Of a stretch of DNA of 64,000 nt, positions 37,637 through 46,991 are shown one piece after another. Under the pieces are notes generated by a model. That model made no database searches. It saw only the letters and a list, made by a program, of their open reading frames with translations, and was not told the DNA's origin. This DNA comes from Rhizobium sp. BG4 (GTDB lineage: Bacteria; Pseudomonadota; Alphaproteobacteria; Rhizobiales; Rhizobiaceae): assembly GCF_016864575.1 (NCBI RefSeq), contig NZ_CP044126.1, positions 1,377,501 to 1,441,500 on the forward strand. Direction: 5' to 3'. The first letter of the stretch is position 1; each line of letters starts with the position of its first letter. Made by a program: the position numbers and the translations under genes.

Positions 37637-38791
37637 ATGAGCAATTCTGCCGTTACGGAAACGCAAAAAGCCAATGACCTGATCCAGTCCGCGCGTGGCG
37701 AGATCAAGATCACCAACGCGACTGTCGCCTGCTATTCCTGGCCGCGCGTCCAGCCGATCACCAACGGCCTGCATACCTATGTGAACGTCAATATCGCGAT
37801 CACCAAGATCGAAACCGATATCGGCGTCACCGGCTACGGCATCGGCCGCGACAATGTCGGCGAGAACGCCATGCGCAAGCAGTTCCTCGCCAAGATGATC
37901 GGCAAGGACCCGACGATGACCGAGGCGGTCTGGAAGGAATTCTGGATCCCGAAGCTCTACGGTCGCCGCGGCCAGGAAACCAAGGCGCTGTCGTCGATCG
38001 ACATGGCGCTCTGGGACATCAAGGGCAAGCTTGCCGGCCTGCCGATCTGGCGTCTGCTCGGTGGTTACCGTAACCGTATCCCGACCTATGTGGCCGGCGG
38101 CTACTACAGCAAGGGCAAGGGCACGCGCGACCTGCAGGCGGAGATGGAGGGCCACGTCAAGAACAACGCCCGCGCCGTCAAGATGAAGATCGGTGCCGTC
38201 GAGATCGCCGAGGATGTCGAGCGCATCAAGGCCGTTCGCGAAGTGCTCGGTCCCGATATCAAGCTGATGATTGATGCCAACTGCGCCTATTCCTATTCGG
38301 ACGCGATCCGCATCGCCAAGCGCGTCGAGGAATATGACATCTACTGGTTCGAGGAAGCCGTTCAGCCTGATGACTACGAAGGCTTCATCAAGCTTTCGCG
38401 CGCCACCTCCATTCCGCTCGCGACCGGCGAAAACGAATATACCAAGCATGGCTTCCGCGACCTGATCGCCACGCAGGCGATCGCCTTCCTGCAGCCGGAT
38501 GCCCGCTACATGGGCGGCGTTACCGAGTTCATGAAGGTCGCCGGCATGGCGCAGGCCCACGGCCTCAACATCTGCCCGCATGGCGACCAGCAGGCGCATA
38601 TCCAGCTGCTCGGCGCCATCCCGAACGGCCATATGCTCGAATTCGGTGCCAAGGAACTGAACCCGATGGCGGGCCAGGTCTACAAGTACACGCCGGATCT
38701 GAACGAAGACGGCACCGTGACCATTCCTGACGTACCCGGCATGGCGAGCGATCCGAACGAGGCCGCGCTCGAAAAGTACCGGGTCGCCTGA
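37637..38791 (+). CDS. Mandelate racemase/muconate lactonizing enzyme family protein
   Basis: The 384-residue enolase-superfamily enzyme has the MR-type active-site set: KMKIG (KxK acid/base, about 178), MIDANCAYS (metal Asp, about 215), WFEEAV (Glu, about 243), GENEY (Glu, about 268) and NICPHGDQ (His of the Asp-His dyad, about 318). Such members are usually sugar-acid dehydratases or epimerases. GGAG six bases before ATG 37637 fixes the start. Following an importer operon and preceding a hydrolase-like gene and IclR, it probably acts on the imported acid. The exact sugar acid is not readable. Confidence 0.92.
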   Translation: MSNSAVTETQKANDLIQSARGEIKITNATVACYSWPRVQPITNGLHTYVNVNIAITKIETDIGVTGYGIGRDNVGENAMRKQFLAKMIGKDPTMTEAVWKEFWIPKLYGRRGQETKALSSIDMALWDIKGKLAGLPIWRLLGGYRNRIPTYVAGGYYSKGKGTRDLQAEMEGHVKNNARAVKMKIGAVEIAEDVERIKAVREVLGPDIKLMIDANCAYSYSDAIRIAKRVEEYDIYWFEEAVQPDDYEGFIKLSRATSIPLATGENEYTKHGFRDLIATQAIAFLQPDARYMGGVTEFMKVAGMAQAHGLNICPHGDQQAHIQLLGAIPNGHMLEFGAKELNPMAGQVYKYTPDLNEDGTVTIPDVPGMASDPNEAALEKYRVA

Positions 38792-38801
38792 CGCAATTGT
38801 G

Positions 38802-38844
38802 GCGGGGCGCCCGAGGCCTATGCGGTCTTCGCCGGGCGTCCCGC
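38802..38844 (+). other. Large imperfect hairpin after the enolase-family gene
   Basis: Twelve-base arms beginning GCGGGG (38802-38813) and ending CCCGC (38833-38844) pair except for one G-T wobble, around a 19-base loop. It lies ten bases after the stop codon at 38791. It may attenuate transcription into the hydrolase and IclR genes. Confidence 0.5.
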
Positions 38845-38929
38845 TATAATCTCTTGATTCGGAACGGCTTGCCGGATCCGGACAAAAAGACTTTCGATTG
38901 GGACAGCCTGCCAGATAAGGGAACTTTGG

Positions 38930-39808
38930 TTGCAAAACGAAACAACGGAAAAGATCGTTTACGTGAAGACGGAGGACGGCCTCACGCTTGAGGGCCTGAT
39001 GCTGCAGCCTTTGGGGCAGCCGACGCCCGCCGAAACGGTCATCTGGTTTCACGGCCTGCACCAGAAGTTCTCGGAAGCCGAATATGTCAATATCGGCAGG
39101 CAGCTCGCTGCCCGCGGCTTCCGTTTCATCACGGCGAACCTCCGCAGCCACGATTTCGGCACCTGGTTCCGCACCGACAAGGGCGCCTATCTCGGCGGCA
39201 GTGCCTGGGAGCTGTTCAGCGAATCCCCGCTCGACATCGCCGCATGGATCGACTTCGCGACGAAGGATCCGGGCCGCGTCGTGCTCGCCGGGCATGGTCT
39301 TGGCGGAGCGAAGGTCGTTTACTATCAGGCCGAGCGCCGCGATCCGCGGCTGGCGGGCTTGATCATCGCCTCGTCTGGTTCGCTGTTTCGCGAAAAGATG
39401 CGCCAGGACCTGCATCCCGTGGCAGCGAAGATGATCGCGGAAGGGCGGGAAAAGGAACTGCTGCCCTGGGGTACGCGCGGCGACCGCCAGGTCGCGACGA
39501 TCAGTGCCGAATCTTACATGGATCTGGACCGTATCCACGAGTCGCTCTACGGCTATCAGAGCGTTCCGCCGGCGCTGGCGCGCATCACATGCCCGATCCT
39601 TGCCTGGTACGGCTCGAAGGAAAAGCTCGCCAACAAGGACATCGACGACTTCCTGGCCCGCGTGCGCCGCACGGCCACGGCATCGTCCCTGGTGAAGACG
39701 AGGAAGATTGCAGGGGTTGAATTTTTCTACACCGGAAGTGAAAAGGTAATAGCCGGCGAAATAGAACGCTGGTGCGAACAGTTACGGACACTCCAGGCGG
39801 CCGTTTGA
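38930..39808 (+). CDS. Alpha/beta-hydrolase-fold protein lacking the nucleophile serine
   Basis: The 292-residue protein has a lipase-like fold order: VIWFHGL (oxyanion region, about 38-44), a nucleophile-elbow position VVLAGHGLGGAKVVY, then an acid-position segment ILAWYGSKEKLAN. The usual GHSxGG is GHGLGG, so the nucleophile Ser is Gly; the C-terminal catalytic His is also not obvious (VEFFYTGSEKV). Catalysis by the normal triad is therefore doubtful. TTG 38930 is preferred since AAGGGAA lies six bases upstream. It may be a sensing or lyase-like relative working on the sugar-acid pathway of the operon. Confidence 0.82.
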   Translation: MQNETTEKIVYVKTEDGLTLEGLMLQPLGQPTPAETVIWFHGLHQKFSEAEYVNIGRQLAARGFRFITANLRSHDFGTWFRTDKGAYLGGSAWELFSESPLDIAAWIDFATKDPGRVVLAGHGLGGAKVVYYQAERRDPRLAGLIIASSGSLFREKMRQDLHPVAAKMIAEGREKELLPWGTRGDRQVATISAESYMDLDRIHESLYGYQSVPPALARITCPILAWYGSKEKLANKDIDDFLARVRRTATASSLVKTRKIAGVEFFYTGSEKVIAGEIERWCEQLRTLQAAV

Positions 39809-39813
39809 TTGAT

Positions 39814-40661
39814 ATGAAGGAAGCTTCCAACCGTCCCGGACGCAAGCCCACCCGTGAGGTCCTGCCGGTCACCCGCACGCTGGACCGCGGGCTTTCCGTG
39901 CTGCAGATTCTGGCCAAGGCGCCCGGCCTCAGCCTCTCGGAACTGTCGCGCGAGCTTGATCTTTCGCCGAGCACAGTGTCGCGCCTGCTGGCGACGCTTT
40001 CGGAGCGCGGCTTCGTCGCGCAGGAAAACGGCACCTTCAAGATCGGCCTTGGCGCCTTCGAGGTCGGGCTCGCCTTCTCCAAGCACATGCGTATCGATCA
40101 GGTCGCAGGCCCGATCGTCCAGAGACTGGTCCACGAGATCGGCGATACCGTCAGCCTCTGCATTCTGGAAGGCAAGGAGGTCATCTATGTCGACCAATAT
40201 GAGGGACGCGGCACCGCGAGAACGGTGATGCGGATCGGTTCCCGCCAGCCGCTCTATTGCACGGCGGCCGGCAAGGTGATGCTCGCATGGCTCTGGGAAG
40301 AGCGGGTCCGCGATCTCCTCGGCGATGGCGCGCTTGTCCGCTACACGGAACATACGCTGACAACGACCGACCAGGTACTGCACGAGCTCGAAAACGTACG
40401 CAAGCGCGGCTACGCGACCGACCTGCAGGAGCTCGAAAATGGCGTCTGCTGCGTCGCCGCTCCCATTCGCGGCCGCTCGGGAGAGGTCATCGGCGCGATT
40501 TCCGCCTCGGCGATCGAACTGCGCATGACGTCCGATCGTATCGCCTTTCTCGGACCGGAGCTTGCGCAGGTCGCGAACGACATTTCCCACCGGCTCGGCT
40601 GGCGCTCCCCGATCAGGGCAATCGCGGCCACTCGGAATTCAACGATATCTTCAGCGACTGA
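39814..40661 (+). CDS. IclR-family transcriptional regulator (frameshifted near its end)
   Basis: The N-terminal winged helix (VTRTLDRGLSVLQILAKAPGLSLSELSRELDLSPSTVSRLLATL) and C-terminal effector domain (VDQYEGRGTARTVMRIGSRQPLYCTAAGKVMLAW) are typical of IclR. Read as written, the frame continues past the domain end into antisense of the next gene, to 40902. Adding one C to CCCC at 40607-40610 gives a natural ending SPDQGNRGHSEFNDIFSD and a stop at 40661, nine bases before the converging gene. The correct length is then about 282 residues. It probably regulates the ABC-enolase operon upstream. Confidence 0.88.
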
Positions 40662-40670
40662 AGCCTTCGG

Positions 40671-42854
40671 CTATCCCGTCTTCAGCTGCGCCATTGCGAG
40701 CAGCGTATCGGCGCTGATCGACGCCGAACCGGTCAATATGGACAGTGCGGGTGACGAGGCGTTCGTCCCATTGGCGACGTCGTACATGGCGGTAAAGCGC
40801 TTGATCAGGTCCTGGATCTTGTCGGGGTCGGAGAGGTCCTTCAGGTCGATGAAATTCTCGACCATCTCAGCCTGTTTATCGACATCCATGTTGGACACGT
40901 AGCTCGAGAGATTGAAGCTCGTCGTGAAGAATTCGAAGAGGGCGCTGTCGCCGAGGATGTCGTAGGCGCTGGAAATATCGGGCGCCTTGCGCTCGAAATA
41001 GAGGGCAAGCCGGACGCCGGTATTGCTGTCGCCCTGATCGGATTCCAGCGTCTGCTGCAGATAGAAATCGACGGTCTCAAGGACGTCTCCGCGTTGCTGG
41101 ACGGTTCCCGTCGGGTCGTCCGACAGATTGCCGTCGCTGTCGAAATTGAAGGCGCCGACGAGTTCGGCGTAGCGGTAATCGTCGAGGCCGTTGACGTAGC
41201 TGTTTTCGTCGTCGAGGTCCGACGCAAACATCTTCTTGAGCTCGTCGTCGCTGACCTCGTCGGGGTCAAGCCCCTTGGCCTTCAGCGCGAAGGAGACGAG
41301 GCGGTCGTCGGCAAGGAATTCGCTCGATGTCTTGATCGTCGCCATCTGCTCGCGAAAATAGCTGATCTCCGTGTCGGCGGCATCGGAGGCATCCGTCTGT
41401 TCGGTGCCGGTGAGATAGCGGATGGCGTCCTGTTTGTAATAGGCGGCGAAGTCGTCGATCACGGAAGACGACATCGCCTGCAGGGGAACCGTGACGTCAC
41501 CCTCGCTGTCGAAATTGAAGGCATCGCGGAATGCCTCGAAACGATCGTCGTGCAGGCGGTTCACATAGCTCTTGTCGTCGGTCGGATCGCTTTCCAGGAT
41601 CTTCCGCAACTCGGCCTTGGAGACGGTCGAGGGATCGATGCCGAAGGCGGTCAGCGCGATGGCCGAGAGTTCGGGAAGCCCGTCATTGTCCTCGTCGTCA
41701 TCGCTGGCATTGGTCTTCAGGAAGTCGTCGATCGACGTGACGCTGGCGATGCGGGTCTTGTAATTCTCGATCGCATCGTCGCTGCTGGCAGCGGCGATCA
41801 CGGATTGATAGCCGGTCGTGAAGGCCGAGGTCGTCGAAGCGGTCTGGTCGGCGGTCTGGGCGCTGACGCCATCGGCGAGATTGCCGCTCTCATCAAAATT
41901 GAAGGCGTCGTGCAGCGCGGAGAGACCGATCGCGGTCGCAACCGAGGCGCTCTTCAGCGACGCGGAGATGAAGTTGTCGTTGTCGGAATCGGCAAGGCCG
42001 TAGGCGGTTCGAAGGTAGCTCACCAGCTTGTCGTCGCTCATCAGCTGGCTGACCGAGGTGATGCTGCCGATCACCGAAGCGAAATAGGTGGAATAGGCCT
42101 CGCCCGTCTCCGAGGAAGCGAAGGTCGAGCTGCCGACGGCATAGGCGCTGGAGACCAGTGCCGTCTGATCCTCGGATTGCGCCTCGCCATCGACCGAGCC
42201 GTCGCTGTTGAAATTGAAGGCCTTCGCCAGGTTGAGATAGACGTCGTCGCCGAGCTGGTTGACGAAGCTGTCGCGGTCATCAGGGTCGCTGGTCAGCACG
42301 TTCCTCAGAAAGCTGGTGGAGGTATATTCGGTGCTGAGGCCGAAGGCCTTGAGCGTGAAGTTGGTGAGCCTGGTGTTCGATAGGAGATCGTCGACCGAGG
42401 TGATCGAGCCGATCTTCTCCTGGAAGTAGTCGGTCTCCTCGCTGATCTCATCGGTCTCGGCGCCGAACGAGGCCTCGTAGGCGTCGAGCAGCGTATCCCG
42501 CTGGGTGCTGGATTGGGCGGTGGCGGTCTCGCCGGAGAATTTGAAGGCGGCGGCGAACTCCGCATAGCGGCTGTCGCTCAGGCTGTTGGCGAAGCTCGAG
42601 GAATCGCTGAGGTCACTTTCCAGAACCTTCTTCATGAAGGCCTTGGCATAGGTCATGTCCTCCAGACCGTAAGCCTTCATCGCATAGGAATAGAGCTTGT
42701 AGTCGTCCATGAACTCATCGACCGTGGTGACCTTGGTGATGTGCTCCTTGTAGTAGTCGGTATCGCGCGCCACCGCGCCCTGCGAGGCGACGTTTCTCAG
42801 GCTGGTGGTCAGGTTGCCGGCGATGGCGAGATAGCTGACATAGGTGGAGACCAT
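40671..42854 (-). CDS. DUF1217 multi-repeat protein (rhizobial flagellum-associated)
   Basis: The protein of about 727 residues is built of five tandem DUF1217 units of roughly 120-140 residues, each ending in a block like SYVNxLxDxRYxExxxAFNF, plus a distinct C-terminal unit. The composition is acidic (Asp/Ser-rich) with few Cys, as in secreted flagellar axial proteins, and it lacks a signal peptide. The ATG at 42854 is chosen because AAGGAG sits just upstream. DUF1217 proteins occur with rhizobial flagellar genes; here flgE-flgK-flgL-flaF lie 1.4 kb away on the other strand. The function of the family is unknown to me; an axial or export-related role is inferred. Confidence 0.85.
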   Translation of the reverse strand: MVSTYVSYLAIAGNLTTSLRNVASQGAVARDTDYYKEHITKVTTVDEFMDDYKLYSYAMKAYGLEDMTYAKAFMKKVLESDLSDSSSFANSLSDSRYAEFAAAFKFSGETATAQSSTQRDTLLDAYEASFGAETDEISEETDYFQEKIGSITSVDDLLSNTRLTNFTLKAFGLSTEYTSTSFLRNVLTSDPDDRDSFVNQLGDDVYLNLAKAFNFNSDGSVDGEAQSEDQTALVSSAYAVGSSTFASSETGEAYSTYFASVIGSITSVSQLMSDDKLVSYLRTAYGLADSDNDNFISASLKSASVATAIGLSALHDAFNFDESGNLADGVSAQTADQTASTTSAFTTGYQSVIAAASSDDAIENYKTRIASVTSIDDFLKTNASDDDEDNDGLPELSAIALTAFGIDPSTVSKAELRKILESDPTDDKSYVNRLHDDRFEAFRDAFNFDSEGDVTVPLQAMSSSVIDDFAAYYKQDAIRYLTGTEQTDASDAADTEISYFREQMATIKTSSEFLADDRLVSFALKAKGLDPDEVSDDELKKMFASDLDDENSYVNGLDDYRYAELVGAFNFDSDGNLSDDPTGTVQQRGDVLETVDFYLQQTLESDQGDSNTGVRLALYFERKAPDISSAYDILGDSALFEFFTTSFNLSSYVSNMDVDKQAEMVENFIDLKDLSDPDKIQDLIKRFTAMYDVANGTNASSPALSILTGSASISADTLLAMAQLKTG

Positions 42855-42991
42855 GGGCTGCTCCTTGGCGCAGGCGCGCGGATCGGCGTTCGCGGCCAGC
42901 GGAGGGCGGCCACGTCGGGGTGCTTTGGATGTGTGGAGATCGGCGCCCGTCATGGCGCGGACAACGCGAGTCATCCCGCGCCGGTTCTTAA

Positions 42992-43015
42992 TTAAAGAAC
43001 TAGACGGTTCTGTAT
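42992..43015. promoter_or_regulatory. Probable TetR operator upstream of the DUF1217 gene
   Basis: Ten-base half-sites around AGAAC/GTTCT with a four-base spacer, 138 bases upstream of the DUF1217 start and in the gap after the TetR gene. It shares AGAACTn5GTTCTGTA with the site at 43802-43825 before tetR, so the same repressor probably binds both. Confidence 0.55.
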
Positions 43016-43051
43016 TTTATGTCAACGCCATGGCGCTGATATGCCTGGATG

Positions 43052-43711
43052 CTACCTGGCGTCGACGCCGGCGCAGAAGATGGCGATGCAGCGGCGCAGA
43101 TGCGCCAGACGCTCCTCGCGGCCCTGCCATGCCTGGGCGCGGCCTTCCGGCGGACCCATGCCGCCGAAAATCATGTCCATCAGCATGCGTGCGCCGCTTG
43201 CGCTATCCTCGAGACGGATGCGCCCTTCGGCGCGGCGCTCGTCCAGCCATGCCGAGAGCTCGCGGCGGGAGGCGAGAACGCCTTCGCGGTGCAGGATCTC
43301 GATCAGCTCAGGGAATTGCGGCGCTTCGCGGAAGACGAGCTGCAGCAGACCGGCGCGGTCGGCATCGGTCTCCTCGTCGATATCGATCATGAAGATCTGC
43401 TCGAGCGACTGCGCGATGCTGATCGCTTCTGCCTCGCGCGGCAGGTCGAGCATCATGCGGCGGTGGGCGCCGACGACGGCGGCAAAGAGCTCTTCCTTGC
43501 TTTCGAACAGCTTGTAGAGCGTCTGCTTGGAGACGCCGGCTTCGGTGGCTACGACTGCCGTGGTGCTGGCCGCATAGCCGTTCCTGACAAAGATGCGGCG
43601 GGCGTTCTCGACGATATTGGCGCGCTTGTCGTCGTCGCTCGAAACCTTGGGCCTGCCGCGCTTGCGCGGTGCCTCGTCCTCATTCCCGCCGGCCGTCATC
43701 GATGCACGCAA
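43052..43711 (-). CDS. TetR-family transcriptional regulator
   Basis: The 219-residue protein has the TetR HTH at about 28-75 (RANIVENARRIFVRNGYAASTTAVVATEAGVSKQTLYKLFESKEELFAAVV), preceded by a basic arm RKRGRPK. The helical C-terminal domain would bind an effector. An internal ATG at 43699 is also possible. Near-identical dyads lie before this gene and before the downstream DUF1217 gene, which suggests autoregulation and control of that flagellar-type gene. Confidence 0.93.
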   Translation of the reverse strand: MRASMTAGGNEDEAPRKRGRPKVSSDDDKRANIVENARRIFVRNGYAASTTAVVATEAGVSKQTLYKLFESKEELFAAVVGAHRRMMLDLPREAEAISIAQSLEQIFMIDIDEETDADRAGLLQLVFREAPQFPELIEILHREGVLASRRELSAWLDERRAEGRIRLEDSASGARMLMDMIFGGMGPPEGRAQAWQGREERLAHLRRCIAIFCAGVDAR

Positions 43712-44220
43712 GTCCCATTGGCGAAGCGCCGGGCGGGGCCGGCAAAACTGAAGATCGGCGACCGGCGCAGAAAATTCAGTTGCCCTCTGACCGAATCAGA
43801 ATTAGAGAACTGATTAGTTCTGTAATGCGTTGTTCGACTAACTTGCCCCCTGAGGAGCGCATATGACAGCCGTTCGCAGCACCAAACCGATGTGACGCTT
43901 TCCTGCGCCGTCTGCCGTTCGAAGCAGAAAGCGCCGTTGTGTCCAATAAACCGTCTCCCGGCGAAAATGCAACCGCCGCGGAGAGCGAGACCCCACATCT
44001 CGATTTCGAGACCTTGAATGCGCTGCCGTCCCGCAGGGACGGTCTCCAAACGCGCGGATGATCCGCTGCGACCTTCGCCATCAGGCGGCATTCCAACACG
44101 ATCAGCCTCTTTGTGGTTGCCGGTGCCCGGCCGCCCGTGAGCCTTCGTGCGCGCTTTTCAGGCGCCGAATGCCGTCTTGTCCGGGGCATGTCCAGAAAAT
44201 CCAAGAACAGGGATCAGATC
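43712..44220. promoter_or_regulatory. Intergenic region between tetR and flgE, with TetR operator
   Basis: About 500 bases without a convincing gene. A dyad at 43802-43825 has ten-base arms TTAGAGAACT and AGTTCTGTAA (nine of ten complementary) around GATT, and is the likely TetR operator. From about 43866 to 44058 one + frame stays open with ordinary codon use (DAFLRRLPFEAESAVVSNK...) but lacks a start codon. The right end should hold the flgE promoter; I could not identify it. Confidence 0.5.
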
Positions 44221-45513
44221 ATGAGCATCTTCGGCAGCATGAAAACCGCAGTTTCCGGCATGAACGCACAGGCAAACCGCCTGAGCACGGTTTCGGACAA
44301 TATCGCCAACGCCAATACCGTCGGCTACAAGTCGGTATCGACCTCCTTCTCCTCGCTCGTCCTGCCGTCCTCGTCGGGCAATTACAATTCCGGCGGCGTG
44401 CAGACCTCGGTGCGCCAGGCGATCTCGCAGCAGGGCGATATTTCCTACACGACCTCAGCCTATGATCTGGCCATTTCAGGCGACGGCTTCTTCATCGTCG
44501 AGAGCCCCGACGGCACGCCGGTTCTGACGCGTGCCGGCGACTTCTCGGTCGACAGCAGCGGCAATCTGGTCAACAGCGCCGGTTTCACGCTGATGGGATA
44601 CTCCTACGACTCCGGCGCGCCCGCCGTCGTCGTCAACGGTTTCGATGGTCTCGTTCCGGTCAATGTCTCGCAGTCGGGCCTCAGCGCCATCGCCTCGACC
44701 AGTGCCTCTTTCAGCGGCAACCTGAATTCCGCTGCCGAAGTGGTCAGCGATACAACGACGCTGCCGAGCGCCAATTCCGCCTCGGTGACCGACGATACCA
44801 AGAAGATGTCGCTGGTCGCCTATGACAGCCTCGGCGCCACGGTCCAGTACGACTATTACTTCACCAAGACCGGCGTGACGACCGACGCCAACGGCGCCGT
44901 CACCGGCAGCACCTGGGAAGTCGCCGTCTATCGCAACGGCGATGCGGCGACCGGCAGCACGACGTCCTTCCCCTATTCGTCGGACGCCGTCAGCACAGCG
45001 ACGCTGAGCTTCGATGCCGATGGCAAGCTCACTTCGGCAACCGACACTGACATCGTCGATCCAACCACCGGCAAGACGATCACCATGGACTATTCCGGCT
45101 TCACCCAGCTGTCGTCGGATTTCTCGGCGACCGGTTCGGCCGATGGTCAGGCGGCAAGCGCCGTCAGTTCGGTCTCGATCAGCACTGCCGGCGTCGTCTC
45201 GGTGTCCTATGCCAACGGCACCAGCAAGGCGCTCTACCAGATCCCGCTCGCGACCGTCGCCAGCCCCGACAACCTGACGCTCCTCAGCGGCAACGTCTAT
45301 TCGGCGAACGGCATGTCCGGCGTCACCGTCACCGGCTTCCCGCAGTCGAACGGCCTTGGCTCGATCCAGTCGGGCGCGCTGGAGAGCTCGAATGTCGATC
45401 TCGCCGGTGAGCTGACCGAGATGATCGAGGCGCAGCGCAGCTACACCGCCAATTCCAAGGTCTTCCAGACGGGCTCCGACATCATGGACGTCCTGGTCAA
45501 TCTGAAGCGCTAA
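44221..45513 (+). CDS. flgE: Flagellar hook protein FlgE
   Basis: The 430-residue axial protein has the N-terminal rod/hook signature SGMNAQANRLSTVSDNIANANTVGYKS (about 12-38) and a C-terminal heptad region SSNVDLAGELTEMIEAQRSYTANSKVFQTGSDIMDVLVNLKR that forms the paired coiled coil. The variable Ser/Thr/Asp-rich centre is normal for hook proteins. ATG 44221 starts the conserved MSIFGSM. It is followed at 12 bases by flgK. It builds the flexible joint between basal body and filament. Confidence 0.95.
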   Translation: MSIFGSMKTAVSGMNAQANRLSTVSDNIANANTVGYKSVSTSFSSLVLPSSSGNYNSGGVQTSVRQAISQQGDISYTTSAYDLAISGDGFFIVESPDGTPVLTRAGDFSVDSSGNLVNSAGFTLMGYSYDSGAPAVVVNGFDGLVPVNVSQSGLSAIASTSASFSGNLNSAAEVVSDTTTLPSANSASVTDDTKKMSLVAYDSLGATVQYDYYFTKTGVTTDANGAVTGSTWEVAVYRNGDAATGSTTSFPYSSDAVSTATLSFDADGKLTSATDTDIVDPTTGKTITMDYSGFTQLSSDFSATGSADGQAASAVSSVSISTAGVVSVSYANGTSKALYQIPLATVASPDNLTLLSGNVYSANGMSGVTVTGFPQSNGLGSIQSGALESSNVDLAGELTEMIEAQRSYTANSKVFQTGSDIMDVLVNLKR

Positions 45514-45525
45514 GGGGAGAGTCTC

Positions 45526-46986
45526 ATGACCCTTTCCTCCGCGCTGAATAGTGTCCAGAGCATCTTCAACACCACGGCGAAGCAGAGCAGCATCGTCTCG
45601 ACCAACATCGCCAATGTCGGCAATTCCGACTATGTGCGCCGCCAGGCATCGGTCACCACCTCGCTTGCCGGTGCCCAGGTGGTCACCATCAGCCGGGCGC
45701 AGGAAGATGCGCTGCTGACGCAATATCTGCAGTCGAACTCGAAGGACAGCGCCCAGCAGACGCTGCTCAGCGGCCTGGAAAGCCTGAAATCGCTCGTTGG
45801 CGGCAACGACTACGAGACGTCGCCGAGCACCTATCTCAGTGCGTTCCAGCAGGCGATGCAGACCTTTGCCACGTCGCCCAGCAGCTCGATCACCGCACAG
45901 TCGGCCGTGACGGCGGCGCAGGATCTGGCGAACTCGCTGAACACGGCAAGCGACGGCGTGCAGTCCGTCCGCGCCGATGCGGATGCCGAGATCGCCTCGC
46001 AGGTCGATACGCTGAACAGCCTGCTGGCGCAGTTCGAGACCGCCAACAATGCGGTGAAGGCCGCGACCACCACCGGTGCCGATACGTCTTCGGCGCTCGA
46101 TGAGCGCGAGAAGCTGCTGAAGCAGATCTCCTCGATCGTTGGCGTCACCTCGGTGACCCGCAGCAACAACGACATGGCGCTCTATACGTCCGACGGCACG
46201 GTGCTGTTCGAGACGATCCCGCGCAGCGTCACCTTCTCGCCGACCTCCACCTATGTGGCGGGATCCGAGGGCAATGCCGTCTACATCGACGGCGTGGCGT
46301 TGACGGCGGGCGAGGGCTCGACCACCGACGCCAATGGCAGCCTGCAGGCCCTGCTGCAGCTGCGTGACGAGGTGGCGCCGACCTTCCAGGCGCAGCTCGA
46401 CGAGATCGCCAAATCGCTAGTGCAGATCTTTTCGGAAAGCGACGGCACATCGAGTGCGCCGGGGCTTTTCACCTGGACGACGTCATCGGGCGCAGCGGGC
46501 GGCACGCCGTCGGCAAGCGACGATACGACCGGGATCGCCGCGACGATCTCGATCAACACAGCCGTCATCACCAGCCAGGGCGGCGATGCGATGAAGCTGC
46601 GCGACGGCAATATCAGCGGTATTACCGACCTCAATAGCTCAGACGACGCAGGCTTCACCGACAATCTCGACAGCCTCTATCAGGCGCTGTCTGCGAAGCG
46701 TGATTTCTCCTCCGACGCCGGGCTCTCCACCAGCCAGAGCCTGATGGACTATGCCAGCGCCTCGATCGGCTGGTTGGAAGAATATCGCAGCGGGGCAACC
46801 ACCGCTTCGGAGAATACCACGGCGGCGCTATCGCGCTCCGACGAGGCCTATTCGAACGAGACGGGCGTCAATCTCGACGAGGAGCTGACGCTGCTCCTCG
46901 ACATCGAACAATCCTACAAGGCGGCGACCAAGATCCTGAACGTCATCGACGAGATGCTTCAGTCGCTGCTCGACATTGCGAGCTGA
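45526..46986 (+). CDS. flgK: Flagellar hook-associated protein FlgK (HAP1)
   Basis: The 486-residue protein has the N-terminal helix TTAKQSSIVSTNIANVGNSDYVRRQ (about 16-41) and C-terminal NLDEELTLLLDIEQSYKAATKILNVIDEMLQSLLDIAS, the standard FlgK ends. It joins hook and filament. AGGGGAGAG precedes the ATG. It is five bases from flgL in the same operon. Confidence 0.95.
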   Translation: MTLSSALNSVQSIFNTTAKQSSIVSTNIANVGNSDYVRRQASVTTSLAGAQVVTISRAQEDALLTQYLQSNSKDSAQQTLLSGLESLKSLVGGNDYETSPSTYLSAFQQAMQTFATSPSSSITAQSAVTAAQDLANSLNTASDGVQSVRADADAEIASQVDTLNSLLAQFETANNAVKAATTTGADTSSALDEREKLLKQISSIVGVTSVTRSNNDMALYTSDGTVLFETIPRSVTFSPTSTYVAGSEGNAVYIDGVALTAGEGSTTDANGSLQALLQLRDEVAPTFQAQLDEIAKSLVQIFSESDGTSSAPGLFTWTTSSGAAGGTPSASDDTTGIAATISINTAVITSQGGDAMKLRDGNISGITDLNSSDDAGFTDNLDSLYQALSAKRDFSSDAGLSTSQSLMDYASASIGWLEEYRSGATTASENTTAALSRSDEAYSNETGVNLDEELTLLLDIEQSYKAATKILNVIDEMLQSLLDIAS

Positions 46987-46991
46987 TCACC

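Noticed and set aside
39772..40902. IclR protein of 376 residues as read without correction
   Set aside because: The last 90 or so residues are antisense of the DUF1217 gene and unlike any IclR ending. A one-base homopolymer correction gives a normal protein ending at 40661.
43866..44058. Open + strand frame between tetR and flgE
   Set aside because: Codon use looks fairly normal, but there is no start codon and no known motif, and a stop lies close upstream in frame. It was left as part of the intergenic region.
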